In this document: positions 1 through 8,827 of the stretch, one piece after another
Numbering within the stretch: position 1 is the first letter of the stretch
How the letters are laid out: the number at the start of each line of letters is the position of its first letter
Assembly: GCF_014207595.1 (NCBI RefSeq)
Contig: NZ_JACHGY010000001.1
Span: 744,001-808,000 of the forward strand
Reading direction: 5' to 3'
Length of the DNA stretch: 64,000 nt
DNA from: Algisphaera agarilytica
GTDB taxonomy: Bacteria; Planctomycetota; Phycisphaerae; Phycisphaerales; Phycisphaeraceae
Translations under genes and position numbers: made by a program
The notes under the pieces: model-generated
What the model was told of the DNA's origin: nothing
The model's database searches: none
Seen by the model: only the letters and a program-made list of their open reading frames with translations

Positions 1-185
1 ATGCGGCGGAGATCGTCGCCGGGGGTGTACTCGCGGTAGTCCATGAACTCGATCGAGTTCCCTACGCCGCTGCCCAGCTGTTCGCCGAGCATCCCCGCCG
101 GCGTCTGCGCCGGTCGGCTCAGCGCGTAGCCCAGGCCCGCCCGCCAGCCGGCCTCGATCGCCGCGTTGCGTGCGTCCTCATCCAT
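1..185 (-). CDS. DUF58 domain protein, N-terminal part (cut by window edge)
   Basis: The first 61 or so residues of a DUF58-family protein, running off the left edge. The visible part contains the family hallmark EFMDYREYTPGDDLRR at about residues 45-60, which in complete proteins lies at the start of a von Willebrand-like fold. The ATG at 185 lies inside the 3' end of the upstream permease gene (8-base overlap), so the two are probably translationally coupled. DUF58 proteins normally sit beside MoxR ATPases, as here, and are thought to take part in MoxR-dependent assembly or regulation of membrane or cell-envelope complexes; the precise role is unknown. The rest of the gene lies outside the window. 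Confidence 0.85.
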   Translation of the reverse strand, partial: MDEDARNAAIEAGWRAGLGYALSRPAQTPAGMLGEQLGSGVGNSIEFMDYREYTPGDDLRR

Positions 186-1803
186 CCGCCGCTACTCCTG
201 GACCCGGGCCATCGTCTAGTGCCGGGTCCGCGTTTAAGCCCTTGGAGTTTGTAGAAGCAGGCGGCGCGAAACCCCGGAACTGTCGCCAGTACCACGGCAG
301 GTTGACCAGCTGCATCACCACGAAAAAGATGATCGAGAGGATAAAGGCGATCGACCCATACGTGCCTGTCCAGTCGCCTTTTTCGCAAAACAGCGGGCCA
401 AACGGATTGAGCAGCAGCCAGAATTCCACGTTGAAATCCCAGCGGTCCGGGTCCATCGCGTAGGCAATGATCATGGGGACCACGCTAACCGCCGCCATGA
501 TGATCAAGCCCATCACGCCGGTGACGATCACGCCGTTTTTCATCTTCGTGGACCGGCGGCAGATGATGACCGACAGCAGCAGGTAGCCGATCACCCACAT
601 GCTCGTCGACGCAAACCGCGGCAGCCATTCATCGGGGAACGGGTCGTACGAGGAGTAGCGGAAGGTAGAAGACGCACCGCTGGCAATCAGCCCCTCGAAA
701 TAGGCCTTCGCGATATACACAGCCAACATCGACAGGAGCAGAAGCCCCTGCACCCAAAGCAGCCCCCCCGCCGCGCCGCTGTAGAAAAAGAACGCGGGGA
801 CCCGCAGCAGCCTCGACCGGGGGATGCCACGCCGAAGACGCGGCCCCAGGTTTTCTCGCTCGCTGGAACTGATCACCGACGCGAGGGTCAGCATGATGAA
901 GACCCCGACCAGCCACGCCACCAACGGCTCCATGGTGCCGACGTTCCGGGTGAGGTAGAAGAACCCGACGAAGCTGCCGACGCACACCAAGGTGAAGTAC
1001 AGCCGCGGCACCAGCGCCCGGTTCGCGGTCGCCGGCGTGATCATCGCCACCGACAGAAAGAACACCAGCGCCACCCCCGCCAACCACGAGCCGACAAACA
1101 CCGCCATCCCGATCCAGAAGTCGCGGTCGTCCATCGCCGAGCCGATCCCGCTGCGCAGCAGTTCATCTCCGACGAAAATCGTCATCCCGATGAAACCCAT
1201 CACCGACATGCCGATCAGCACCAGGCTGAGGAACGCCTTCACCGGCCAGCCGATCGGCATCGTGCCCACAAAGATCGCCAGCTGCGTCGCCGCCAACACG
1301 ATCAACACATCCAGACTCAGTACGAACAAGATCGTGGGCAAGTCGATCCCGCGGAGCAGGTAGGTGATGACCATAAACGGCGCGCACGCGCTGAAGGTCA
1401 ACGCCGTGACGATCATGCCCGCCAGCAGCTTGCCCCAGACGATCGACGAGGGGCGGATGGTCGTGACGTAGATCAGGTCCGAGGTCGCGGTGGATCGCTC
1501 CGCCGCCAGCCGGATGCCGACATACAGCGGCACAAACAACATGCAGGTCGCCAGCAAGATCGACTGGAAGACCAGGAACAGCTCGGACCCGGCGTCCTCA
1601 TCAAACCCACGCCGCGGGTCCTGGCCCAGCAGCACCGCGGTCAGGATGATCATGAGGATCGACAACATCAGCATGAGCACCGCGACCACAAAGCGCGACT
1701 TCACCGCCTGACGAAGTTCCTTGACCACGATCGGGTTCATCCGGTCGTCGATCCACCCCGTGGTTCGGCCCGGCACCTGCAGTAGTCCCGTGATCGCACT
1801 CAT
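178..1803 (-). CDS. ABC-2 type transporter permease
   Basis: A 541-residue polytopic membrane protein with about a dozen hydrophobic segments and few charged loops. The start overlaps the stop of the ATPase gene in an ATGA (1800-1803), which strongly suggests that the two form one ABC exporter. The N-terminal segment MNPIVVKELRQAVKSRF, just before the first membrane helix, is the usual opening of ABC-2 permeases of the NatB/Gld type; those residues start about 20 codons in, so a later start is possible. The substrate cannot be read from sequence. It sits inside a MoxR/DUF58 operon, which hints at cell-envelope or gliding-type export rather than nutrient uptake. The stop overlaps the DUF58 start. 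Confidence 0.85.
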   Translation of the reverse strand: MSAITGLLQVPGRTTGWIDDRMNPIVVKELRQAVKSRFVVAVLMLMLSILMIILTAVLLGQDPRRGFDEDAGSELFLVFQSILLATCMLFVPLYVGIRLAAERSTATSDLIYVTTIRPSSIVWGKLLAGMIVTALTFSACAPFMVITYLLRGIDLPTILFVLSLDVLIVLAATQLAIFVGTMPIGWPVKAFLSLVLIGMSVMGFIGMTIFVGDELLRSGIGSAMDDRDFWIGMAVFVGSWLAGVALVFFLSVAMITPATANRALVPRLYFTLVCVGSFVGFFYLTRNVGTMEPLVAWLVGVFIMLTLASVISSSERENLGPRLRRGIPRSRLLRVPAFFFYSGAAGGLLWVQGLLLLSMLAVYIAKAYFEGLIASGASSTFRYSSYDPFPDEWLPRFASTSMWVIGYLLLSVIICRRSTKMKNGVIVTGVMGLIIMAAVSVVPMIIAYAMDPDRWDFNVEFWLLLNPFGPLFCEKGDWTGTYGSIAFILSIIFFVVMQLVNLPWYWRQFRGFAPPASTNSKGLNADPALDDGPGPGVAADG

Positions 1804-2741
1804 TGCACATCCCCCTTGGTCACATCCATAAACAGCTGCTCCAGGTCGGTCTCGACCTGCTTGAATTCAATAATGCGGTATTCACGACGCAGCAGCTCCG
1901 CGAGCAGTTCGCACGCCTGGTCCTCGTCCCCGGCGACCTCGGCTTCGACGTAGGGCCCGGCCTGCTTGGCCTGCTTGACGTAAGGCATCTCCAGCATCGT
2001 CTTGTACAACTCTTCGTTGCGGTCTTTCGTGCGGATCGCCACGTGCTGGAAGTGTTCGTTGTCCGCGCGGCCGTGCCGGGAAATCTGGTCGATGGTCCCA
2101 GCACGCAGCAGGCCGCCCCGCTCGATGATCACCGCGCCGTCGGCGATCTCGGCGAGCTCGGTCAGGATGTGCGAGCTGATAAACACCGCCTTGCCTTGGT
2201 TGGATAACGCTTTGAGCAGTTCGCGCAGCTCGACCCGGGCGCGCGGGTCCAGGCCCGCGGCGGGCTCGTCCATGATGAGCAGCGGCGGGTCGTGGATCAA
2301 CGCCCGCGCAAGCGACACACGCTGCTTCATGCCCTTGGACAACGCCTTGAGCATCTTCTCGCGGATGCCCATCAGGTTGGTGAACTCTTCGATCTGTTCG
2401 ACCATGCGGATGCGCTTGCGTCCCCGCAGGCCGTAGGCCCGGGCGAAGAAATCCAGGTAGTCGTGGACCGTCAGGTCGCGGTGGGTCGGCAGGTTGTCGG
2501 GCATGTACCCGATCATCCGGCGGGCCTCTTCGGGGTACTGCAGGATGTCCAGATCATCGAAGCGGCAACCGCCCTCGTCGGGCACATCGAGCGTGGCGAG
2601 GATGCGCATCGTGGTGGTCTTGCCCGCGCCGTTGGGGCCCACGAAGGCAAAGATCTGCCCGGTCTCGAAGCTGAACGACAGGTCGTTGACGGCCTTGGTC
2701 TTGCCGAAGGTGCGTGTGAGGTTTTCAACGTGGAACTGCAT
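1800..2741 (-). CDS. ABC transporter ATP-binding protein
   Basis: The nucleotide-binding subunit of an ABC exporter, 313 residues. Walker A GPNGAGKTTT is near residue 35, the signature LSKGMKQRVSLARAL near 135 and Walker B LLIMDEPAAGLDP near 155. About 90 residues follow the ATPase core, as in CcmA/NatA-type exporters. I start it at the ATG whose A is also the last base of the upstream stop (TAATG at 2743-2739). An in-frame start 18 bases upstream would overlap more and adds no conserved residues. It pairs with the permease that follows. Conserved residues suggest an active ATPase; the substrate is unknown. Confidence 0.93.
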   Translation of the reverse strand: MQFHVENLTRTFGKTKAVNDLSFSFETGQIFAFVGPNGAGKTTTMRILATLDVPDEGGCRFDDLDILQYPEEARRMIGYMPDNLPTHRDLTVHDYLDFFARAYGLRGRKRIRMVEQIEEFTNLMGIREKMLKALSKGMKQRVSLARALIHDPPLLIMDEPAAGLDPRARVELRELLKALSNQGKAVFISSHILTELAEIADGAVIIERGGLLRAGTIDQISRHGRADNEHFQHVAIRTKDRNEELYKTMLEMPYVKQAKQAGPYVEAEVAGDEDQACELLAELLRREYRIIEFKQVETDLEQLFMDVTKGDVQ

Positions 2742-4591
2742 TACTCGGCTCCCTCCCAACGCCCGACCACCACCGCCCGGGTCTCGTGATCGGTCAGATC
2801 GGCCAGGCCCGGCTCGACAAAACTCGCGTCGTCGAGAATCGCCACGTACGTCGATCTGGAGGCATACAGCTCGGGCGCCTTTTCAAGATCGTTGACCGTA
2901 TAGATCGCCCCAACTTCCGAAAGCTTCTCCATGACCGATTCGCGATCAACGGCTTTTCGCTCAATCCTTTCGGCATCGACGGACCCGCCCGCCGCGATGC
3001 TTGGCGCTTCGTACATCTGCCCCTGCGCATCTACGAGGATGAGCCGCTTGATCGGCAACCCCAGGCCGTTGACCACCGCGAGGCCGCCGTCTTCGGCGCG
3101 GGTGATGTCCAATCGTTCGCGTCGGTCCTCGACGGTGCGTAGGTCGAAGTGCGCCGGGACTCGGGCGACGACCCAGCCGCGGCTGAGGTGCTGGCCGTTG
3201 GTGACATCGATCGTGCGGGGGCGGCCGCGGTTGTAGCCGTAGTACCCCGAGTCGCTGTTCTGCGGGGTGATCATCGTGCGTTCACCGAAGCGCAGGCCGT
3301 CGCCGGGGGTGAGCGGGGCGTAGTAGCCGGTGAACCCGAGCGTCACTGCTTGTCGGGTCGTCTGATCCAGCACCGTGACGGCAACCGTCTTCGCACGCGG
3401 CCGGACGCCTTCGCTCAGGATCGAATACGCCAGGACCGCCCCCGCGAAGACGAACGCGATGGCGGGGATGGTCCACAGCAGCCACATGCGTCGCTTCATC
3501 CACGACAGCAGAAAGATGTTGGCCGGGCCGATCAGCAACGTGAACAGGAGCATCATCCCCAGCAGGCCGCGGGCGGGGACTTGGTTTTTTTCGAGCATCG
3601 GGAGACGGCCCTCGGCGGCGTCGGCACTGATTTTACTCGTGCGACCCCGTATCTTCTCCAGCGAACGCTGGATGTACTGCTCCCAGCCATCGGCGTCTAA
3701 CGCCGCCAGGGTGTCGGCGCTCGACCGCTCAACTTCGCCCAGCCCGACACGCATCGCTTGAGCGTTACCGGCCTGCGTGGCCCACTCCGAAGTCGCGGCC
3801 CGCTGCCACGCGGGCATGAGCTCGGGCAAACGGTCGTCTTCTCCGATGACCACGAGCAGTCCGCCCGCCGCCACATAATCCCGCAGCCCCGAATCCACCG
3901 CGGGCGGCGCGTCGCGCAGCTCTTCCTCGGTCAGCATCACCACCAGGTAGCGCGTGTAGGCCAACCAGTTGCCGCTCCATTCGTTGACCGGCCACTGCGC
4001 GCGAGCCAGATGGCCTGGACGATCCGACGACCCGCCAAACCCCCCGTACGGACTGCCCGATGCGTTGCGCGCCTCCACGAGCGCGGTCATCGCGTTGTCA
4101 AAGTTCCCGGCAAGCACCCGACCGGCACCCCGGCTGGTGAGTATGGGCTGCCCATCCCCGTAATGATTAATGTGATTCGCGAGGGACAGGGGAACCAAAT
4201 CACGCTGAAGCTGACCGTCGATCCGCACCTGGGCATCGCTGCCGTTCATCGTCAGCGGCGGCTGCAGGAGTTCCGCGGTGGCGACGCCGTTGGGCTCGAC
4301 CCGCACGGTCCGCGACAGTCGGCTGATCGAGTCGCCGTAGCTCCACGACTCGGCGGGCAGCGTCACCGTGACGTTGCGGGGCGACGCGGTGCGGTTGGTG
4401 ACCGTCATGCGGTACACCGCGTAGCCGTACCAGCTCGTAGCCGACGCCGGCGACTCGACCGTCACAGCGATGCCGTCGTAGTTCCTCGTGCCCGCCCCGG
4501 CGCTCGCCGTGAACAGGCTGAGCAGGGCCGCGGCGACGAGCCATCCCTGTATTGCACCAAACCCGCCGGACCACCCGATTCGCTGACTCAT
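2741..4591 (-). CDS. Membrane protein of MoxR cluster, unknown function
   Basis: A 616-residue protein with a hydrophobic N-terminal segment that looks like a signal peptide (about residues 14-33), a large extracytoplasmic region, and two adjacent membrane helices around residues 345-395 with KRR between them. The remainder is soluble. It starts in a 4-base overlap with the MoxR gene (4588-4591) and ends in a TAATG overlap with the ABC ATPase. I do not recognise a named family. Its place between a MoxR ATPase and an ABC exporter is common in planctomycete and Bacteroidetes gene clusters, where such proteins are thought to belong to the membrane assembly that the ATPase acts on. That role is inferred from context only. 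Confidence 0.75.
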   Translation of the reverse strand: MSQRIGWSGGFGAIQGWLVAAALLSLFTASAGAGTRNYDGIAVTVESPASATSWYGYAVYRMTVTNRTASPRNVTVTLPAESWSYGDSISRLSRTVRVEPNGVATAELLQPPLTMNGSDAQVRIDGQLQRDLVPLSLANHINHYGDGQPILTSRGAGRVLAGNFDNAMTALVEARNASGSPYGGFGGSSDRPGHLARAQWPVNEWSGNWLAYTRYLVVMLTEEELRDAPPAVDSGLRDYVAAGGLLVVIGEDDRLPELMPAWQRAATSEWATQAGNAQAMRVGLGEVERSSADTLAALDADGWEQYIQRSLEKIRGRTSKISADAAEGRLPMLEKNQVPARGLLGMMLLFTLLIGPANIFLLSWMKRRMWLLWTIPAIAFVFAGAVLAYSILSEGVRPRAKTVAVTVLDQTTRQAVTLGFTGYYAPLTPGDGLRFGERTMITPQNSDSGYYGYNRGRPRTIDVTNGQHLSRGWVVARVPAHFDLRTVEDRRERLDITRAEDGGLAVVNGLGLPIKRLILVDAQGQMYEAPSIAAGGSVDAERIERKAVDRESVMEKLSEVGAIYTVNDLEKAPELYASRSTYVAILDDASFVEPGLADLTDHETRAVVVGRWEGAE

Positions 4592-5661
4592 TCCGCTGCC
4601 CCCTGTTCGACCCGCATCCCCGCGGGCAGGTTTAACTCGGCCTCGTCGATCGCGTCGATCAGTCCGCGGACCACATCGTGTGCGGTGACCTTGTCGAACC
4701 GCGCGGGGTAGCTAAGGATCAGCCGGTGATTCAAGACGTGGGGCGCAACCGTATCGACGTCTTCAAAACCAACGGTCGGTCGGCCGGCGAGCAGCGCCAC
4801 CGCGCGGGCGGACTCGGCCATCGCGATCGCGGCCCGTGGCGAAGCCCCGTGGGTCACGTACTGCTTGACCACATCGGGCACCTCGGCACCGGGCTGTTCC
4901 GCGCCGGAAGGATGCGAGGCCGCGACCAGGCGAGCGATGTACCGCGCCACCGGCGAGGGCAAGACGATCCGCTCCATCACCCCGAACAAGCCACGCAATT
5001 GTTCCTCGGACACGAACGACTGCGGCGTCACCGCCTCGCCCCGCCGCCGGGTGTCGAGGATCGTTTCGAGCACGTCCACGTCCGGCTGCTGGACGTGGAG
5101 CTTGAACAGGAAGCGGTCGACCTGCGCCTCGGGGAGCGGGTAGGTCCCCTCGAGGTCGATCGGGTTCTGCGACGCCAGGACAAAAAACGGATCGGAAAGC
5201 GGACGCGTTTCGCCGCCCACGGTGACCCGGCGTTCCTGCATCGCTTCGAGCATCGCGGCCTGCGTCTTCGGCGACGCACGGTTGATCTCATCCGCCAACA
5301 GGATATTGGTGAAGATCGGCCCGGGCTGGAAGACCATGCGCCGCTGGCCGTCGCCGGACTGCTGGAGAATGGTCGTGCCCAGGATGTCGCTGGGCATGAG
5401 GTCGGGCGTGAACTGCACGCGGTTGAAACTCAGGGACATGATCTGCCCCAGCGTTTTGATCAGCACGGTCTTGCCGACGCCGGGCATGCCCTCGAGCAGG
5501 ATGTGCCCGCGGCTGAGGACCCCCGCCAGCACCAGCCGGTGTAGTTCTTGCTGCCCCAAGAGCACCGCATCCAGGTCGGCCAGGATGCGAGTGGTCAGGT
5601 CCACTGCGGGCTGTAGCTCCTGGGGCTGCAGCAACCGCAAGGTCGATGGATTGTCGGTCAT
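4588..5661 (-). CDS. MoxR family AAA+ ATPase
   Basis: A 357-residue AAA+ ATPase of the MoxR type. Walker A GMPGVGKTVLIKTL lies near residue 60 and Walker B ILLADEINRASPKTQAAML near 120. The sensor and lid regions end with the usual NHRLILSYPARFD-type segment. MoxR proteins work as chaperone-like ATPases with von Willebrand or DUF58 partners to activate or assemble protein complexes. I prefer the ATG at 5661; a GTG 15 bases upstream is possible. It overlaps the next gene by 4 bases, and all genes of the cluster face the same way. Confidence 0.93.
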   Translation of the reverse strand: MTDNPSTLRLLQPQELQPAVDLTTRILADLDAVLLGQQELHRLVLAGVLSRGHILLEGMPGVGKTVLIKTLGQIMSLSFNRVQFTPDLMPSDILGTTILQQSGDGQRRMVFQPGPIFTNILLADEINRASPKTQAAMLEAMQERRVTVGGETRPLSDPFFVLASQNPIDLEGTYPLPEAQVDRFLFKLHVQQPDVDVLETILDTRRRGEAVTPQSFVSEEQLRGLFGVMERIVLPSPVARYIARLVAASHPSGAEQPGAEVPDVVKQYVTHGASPRAAIAMAESARAVALLAGRPTVGFEDVDTVAPHVLNHRLILSYPARFDKVTAHDVVRGLIDAIDEAELNLPAGMRVEQGAAE

Positions 5662-5800
5662 ACCCGGTCCTGTCACAGAAGTTAAAACACGTTAGGCCAG
5701 AATCACGCTTAACGCGGGTCCAAAATATGAACCGCATACAGTCTAAAAGTTTGGGGTGTCGCACAACGCATCAATCGCCGCGCGGTTTGTCCCAATTGTG

Positions 5801-7213
5801 CTAGTCATCCGTTTCCGCCCCGCGCTCGAAGTAACGCTGCACCGCAGCGCGGTGCCTTGGCAACACCACGACCTCGGCGGCACTGCCCCCGCCCGCCGTC
5901 GCGCCGGCGAGTGCGCCGCCGCTCGATCCGGTGGCCCCGTCGACTTGCTGGGGCGCCCCTCGGCTGGTCCCCAGCAACTGCGCATCACGCAACTCGTTCA
6001 TCCGCGAGGGCGGAAGCAGATTCGGATCAAACTCCACGCCCTCTTTCGATGCGGGGTCTTTCCAGATCATCTCGGCGTGACCGGGGCCACGGCTCAGGCC
6101 GCCCCGCCCCGCCCGCATGCCGCGACACATCGCCAGGACCCCCTGCCCGTCGCACTCGCCGTCCCCCGACAGCCATTCGAGCAACTCGGCCGCATCCATC
6201 GCTTCCGCGCCGCCCGACCCCGAGCCGCCGCCTTCACACAGGCCCGCCTCGGCCAGCGCGTCGAGCATGGCCTGGAGTTCTTCCTGCCGACCCGCCATCA
6301 TCTCGGCGAGTTGCTGCAGCATCTCTTCACTCAGCTGCGACGCATCGATCCCGCTCTGGGACAAGGCCTCCGCCAACTCGGGGGGCAGGGTCAGTCCTTC
6401 CAGCGTGGGCAAACCCGCAGCCGACTCACTCAACTCTGCCAGGGCCGACATCGCTTCACTTAATCGTTCGGAGGACAGCGTCTGAGCGCCTTGTTCAAGC
6501 GCTTCAGACAACGCCTGCGCCGCCGCCGCCTCGTCCTTGCGCTGCTGCGCGAGTTCCACCGCTTCGTCGGCCGCCTGCTCGATTTTATCAGCCAGGTGAT
6601 CCAACGCCTCCCACGTCTTGGACGGGTCGTCGCCCCGGGCTTCTTCGCCGATGCGTTCCGCGGCCTGCCGGATCTGGTCCGCGTCGGGCGAGTCCAGGAT
6701 GTGTTCTTCTTCGAGGACTTCGACCTGCCGCTGGATCGCCTCCACCGATCGGCTCACGTCCAATCGCCCCCGCTCCGCCGCCTGCCCCGGCATCGGCACA
6801 AGCATCGCCGCGATCACAAAGCAGACCGACGCCACCAAACACCAGGCACTGGGCCCGCCCCGCCAACGGACGCTGGGCTCGCGCAGCCGAGACATCTGAC
6901 CCGACCAGGACTCCCGACCCTCGGCCTCGACCATCATCAGCCCGCCGAGTTCGTTTTCATGATCAAACAAGGCCCGCGCTTTGTCGGCCGAGGGCACCGC
7001 ACTCCGCGACCACCAGGCCCCCGCCAACCAAACGACGATCAGCCCCAGCCCGCCCCACCACAGGCCAACCACCCCGTCGCTCATCGCACGCAGCACCAGC
7101 GCCACCACCCCCCAGGCCAACGCATACGCGATGCTCGCGCGCACCCCAACGCGCACCCAGATCAAGCGATGTACTTTTTTGCGCCACCGCTCAATGATCT
7201 GCTCATTCGACAT
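5801..7213 (-). CDS. Coiled-coil membrane protein, first gene of MoxR operon
   Basis: A 470-residue protein with two close membrane helices near residues 25-66 and a third near 124-140. A long Glu/Gln/Ala-rich region at about 150-310, predicted coiled coil, follows, and the tail is Gly/Ser-rich. It resembles the DUF4175-like helical membrane proteins often found at the head of MoxR/DUF58 clusters, but I cannot assign it firmly. The next gene starts about 140 bases downstream on the same strand, so the whole block down to the window edge is probably one operon. Its upstream region (7214-7484) ends at a terminator that belonged to tRNA-Glu before the mobile element inserted. Confidence 0.75.
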   Translation of the reverse strand: MSNEQIIERWRKKVHRLIWVRVGVRASIAYALAWGVVALVLRAMSDGVVGLWWGGLGLIVVWLAGAWWSRSAVPSADKARALFDHENELGGLMMVEAEGRESWSGQMSRLREPSVRWRGGPSAWCLVASVCFVIAAMLVPMPGQAAERGRLDVSRSVEAIQRQVEVLEEEHILDSPDADQIRQAAERIGEEARGDDPSKTWEALDHLADKIEQAADEAVELAQQRKDEAAAAQALSEALEQGAQTLSSERLSEAMSALAELSESAAGLPTLEGLTLPPELAEALSQSGIDASQLSEEMLQQLAEMMAGRQEELQAMLDALAEAGLCEGGGSGSGGAEAMDAAELLEWLSGDGECDGQGVLAMCRGMRAGRGGLSRGPGHAEMIWKDPASKEGVEFDPNLLPPSRMNELRDAQLLGTSRGAPQQVDGATGSSGGALAGATAGGGSAAEVVVLPRHRAAVQRYFERGAETDD

Positions 7214-7483
7214 ATCAAACTACTCTGATCGTTGACCGCGGAAAATGACCCAAGTGCATTATTCAGCACCTGTAAGACGATTGCAAAGACATTTTTTTCA
7301 CCGAAAACTCAGAAATGAGGATCAGCAGGCGTGCTTCTTTCGCTCGGGGTACCGCTCAACTGAACACCCGCTCGACAGGTTTCCGGGACGATCAGCATGC
7401 CTTCTTTCCGCGATAAAACAGACATACCGTGCCCCCATCTGGCCTCGCATCACCCCCGACACCGCTCATCACTCATGCCCGGA
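7214..7483. other. Intergenic region upstream of the MoxR operon
   Basis: About 270 bases with no convincing gene. It should hold the promoter of the minus-strand MoxR operon, but I found no promoter good enough to place. It ends at the tRNA terminator described next. Confidence 0.5.
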
Positions 7484-7512
7484 AAAGCAAAAACGCCGCA
7501 AAAGGCGGCGTC
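7484..7512 (-). terminator. Rho-independent terminator, originally of tRNA-Glu
   Basis: Read on the minus strand, a 7-bp stem ACGCCGC/GCGGCGT with loop CTTTT is followed by TTTTGCTTTT. It lies 16 bases beyond the left att repeat. If the mobile element is removed in silence between the repeats, this terminator falls about 18 bases after the tRNA-Glu 3' end in the correct orientation, so it is almost certainly the tRNA's original terminator, displaced by the insertion. Confidence 0.8.
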
Positions 7513-7527
7513 AGAGCAATTCGTCAA

Positions 7528-7543
7528 AAGTGACCCCTACGGG
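7528..7543 (+). repeat. Left attachment site (attL core)
   Basis: AAGTGACCCCTACGGG, identical to 26784-26799. After one mismatch both copies continue with TT. It repeats the last 13 bases of tRNA-Glu (antisense) plus three bases beyond the tRNA end. The other outside flank, 7484-7527, is the original downstream flank of the tRNA. Confidence 0.88.
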
Positions 7544-7765
7544 GTTAATTCAAATGATCGTAACGAATGCGAAAGCCTTCACTTACGGATTCCCGAGGGA
7601 GGCTCTGGTGCAAAAACAGGGGCAGAATCGGAAGAAACAGCCTCAGCACCGCCCCTCGACCTCACCGCTCTGGGCGAGTTAGGCGAGGTGATGGCCGCAT
7701 GGCCGACCCTCCCGACCCACGTCCGGAAGACCATCCTCGGCATCACACGAAGTACGAAAACGTAA
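7529..7765 (+). other. Detached integrase C-terminal coding segment
   Basis: From the att core this frame reads SDPYG, exactly as in the integrase gene at the other end, and continues 73 codons past the core to a TAA at 7763-7765. Its end, GEVMAAWPTLPTHVRKTIL, resembles the C-terminal tail of planctomycete tyrosine recombinases. When the element is circular this segment would follow codon 426 of the integrase in frame and give a 499-residue protein. In the integrated state it has no start codon of its own that makes sense and is probably untranslated. Confidence 0.8.
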
Positions 7766-7838
7766 CCCCACACGTCGCCCCCACCGGCTGGCGTGCGGGG
7801 CTGCGTTTACTTCACAGCCAGCGATAAGGAATATCGAC

Positions 7839-8192
7839 ATGACGTTTCCCGCAAAGAATGGCCTTCTGATTACGACACCAGTCCCTCGCCTCAGCCCGCC
7901 TGAAACCGGTATCAGGATCATCGTACTTGGAGACGATGACGGATCACACGAGGTATACGATATCTACGATCCAGAGCTTCCCGAGAAAGTAAGAGAACGT
8001 GTAATCAATGAGGATCGGAAGCGGTTTGGCTACCCCGAGCCTTACGTCCCCCTCAATCGAGAACAACTCCTTAAGGCTCAGGAAGCATCAGATCGAGCCA
8101 TGGCAGAGCGGGCGGCAGAGGACCTCTACGGTCACATGGGTGAAGGCAAACCAATGGCTCCCCAGGAAGAACCAGCAATGGCCCTGGTATAG
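7839..8192 (+). CDS. Small hypothetical protein of the element
   Basis: A 117-residue hydrophilic, acidic protein that I do not recognise. AAGGA 8-12 bases before the ATG is a good ribosome site. The middle has a run of acidic residues (LGDDDGSHEVYDIYDPELPE), and the C-terminal half is charged and probably helical. There is no membrane segment or signal peptide. It is the first gene inside the left end of the element and is followed by a hairpin that may be its terminator. Its position next to the end could suit an accessory or regulatory role, but nothing in the sequence shows one. Confidence 0.6.
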   Translation: MTFPAKNGLLITTPVPRLSPPETGIRIIVLGDDDGSHEVYDIYDPELPEKVRERVINEDRKRFGYPEPYVPLNREQLLKAQEASDRAMAERAAEDLYGHMGEGKPMAPQEEPAMALV

Positions 8193-8200
8193 ATCATCTA

Positions 8201-8240
8201 GCCCACGCTGCCTTAGCGGGTGGCGGTGGGCATTTATTAA
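8201..8240 (+). terminator. Possible terminator after the 117-residue gene
   Basis: GCCCACGCTGC pairs with GCGGTGGGC, with a G bulge, around a short loop (8201-8231). The tail ATTTATTA is only weakly U-rich. It lies between two convergent genes. Confidence 0.4.
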
Positions 8241-8314
8241 CGCAAGTCATCTGGATATATGCGAGCACAGCTCAGGCCAAGACTACACCAGTTTGCGCGA
8301 ACCCATGTGCACTA

Positions 8315-8788
8315 TTAGTCTTTCTGCTCCAGCGATAATTGACCAGTAATTCGCACCCCCTCACTATTTTCACATTCGATCCATAGAATACCCCCTTCAT
8401 CAAAATCAGCCGGACACGTTACATCTGCGTGGTAGTCGCCGCCCGAACCGAATGCCTTGCTTTTGACCGATCCCGTGGCAGATTCATCGCCTATCCACGC
8501 TCTGATCGCCTCAGGTGTTGGCTCACCCTTGACTTCAATATCGAGGTGTAATGTGACATTCGGGCCTGGCTCGCCACCGACTGAAACTTCGAGTACCAAA
8601 CCGGCGATCTCGATTTGGCCGAGACCATGATCTGCATCATGTTCATCCTTGACTTCGTTGGCGTGGTCATCCACCTCCGAATGTTGTTCGTGATCATGAT
8701 CGTGGTCGTCGTGGGATTCGCCGCATCCGGTGAGTAGAAATGTCCCTGTGAGAGCAGGGGCAAGCAATAGCTTCATGAGAATGGTCAT
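8315..8788 (-). CDS. His/Asp-rich lipoprotein of the metal-efflux operon
   Basis: A 157-residue predicted lipoprotein. The signal peptide ends in the lipobox LLTGC near residue 22, followed by a metal-binding-type stretch HDDHDHDHEQH and further D/H clusters to about residue 60. The remaining 90 residues look like a small beta-rich domain. AAGGA precedes the ATG at 8788. It is the last gene of the minus-strand efflux operon, 39 bases after the RND pump gene. A periplasmic or outer-surface metal buffer or chaperone for the pump is likely, by analogy with His-rich proteins in Cus/Czc-type operons. The metal cannot be told from sequence. Confidence 0.75.
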   Translation of the reverse strand: MTILMKLLLAPALTGTFLLTGCGESHDDHDHDHEQHSEVDDHANEVKDEHDADHGLGQIEIAGLVLEVSVGGEPGPNVTLHLDIEVKGEPTPEAIRAWIGDESATGSVKSKAFGSGGDYHADVTCPADFDEGGILWIECENSEGVRITGQLSLEQKD

Positions 8789-8827
8789 ATCAAGGTCCTT
8801 TGGATTTGGCCGGTCGTAACCGCCCGA

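Noticed and set aside
7397-7765. A 122-codon plus-strand gene at the left end of the element
   Set aside because: The first 44 codons cross the tRNA terminator and att core. Only the part after the core makes sense, as the detached integrase tail.
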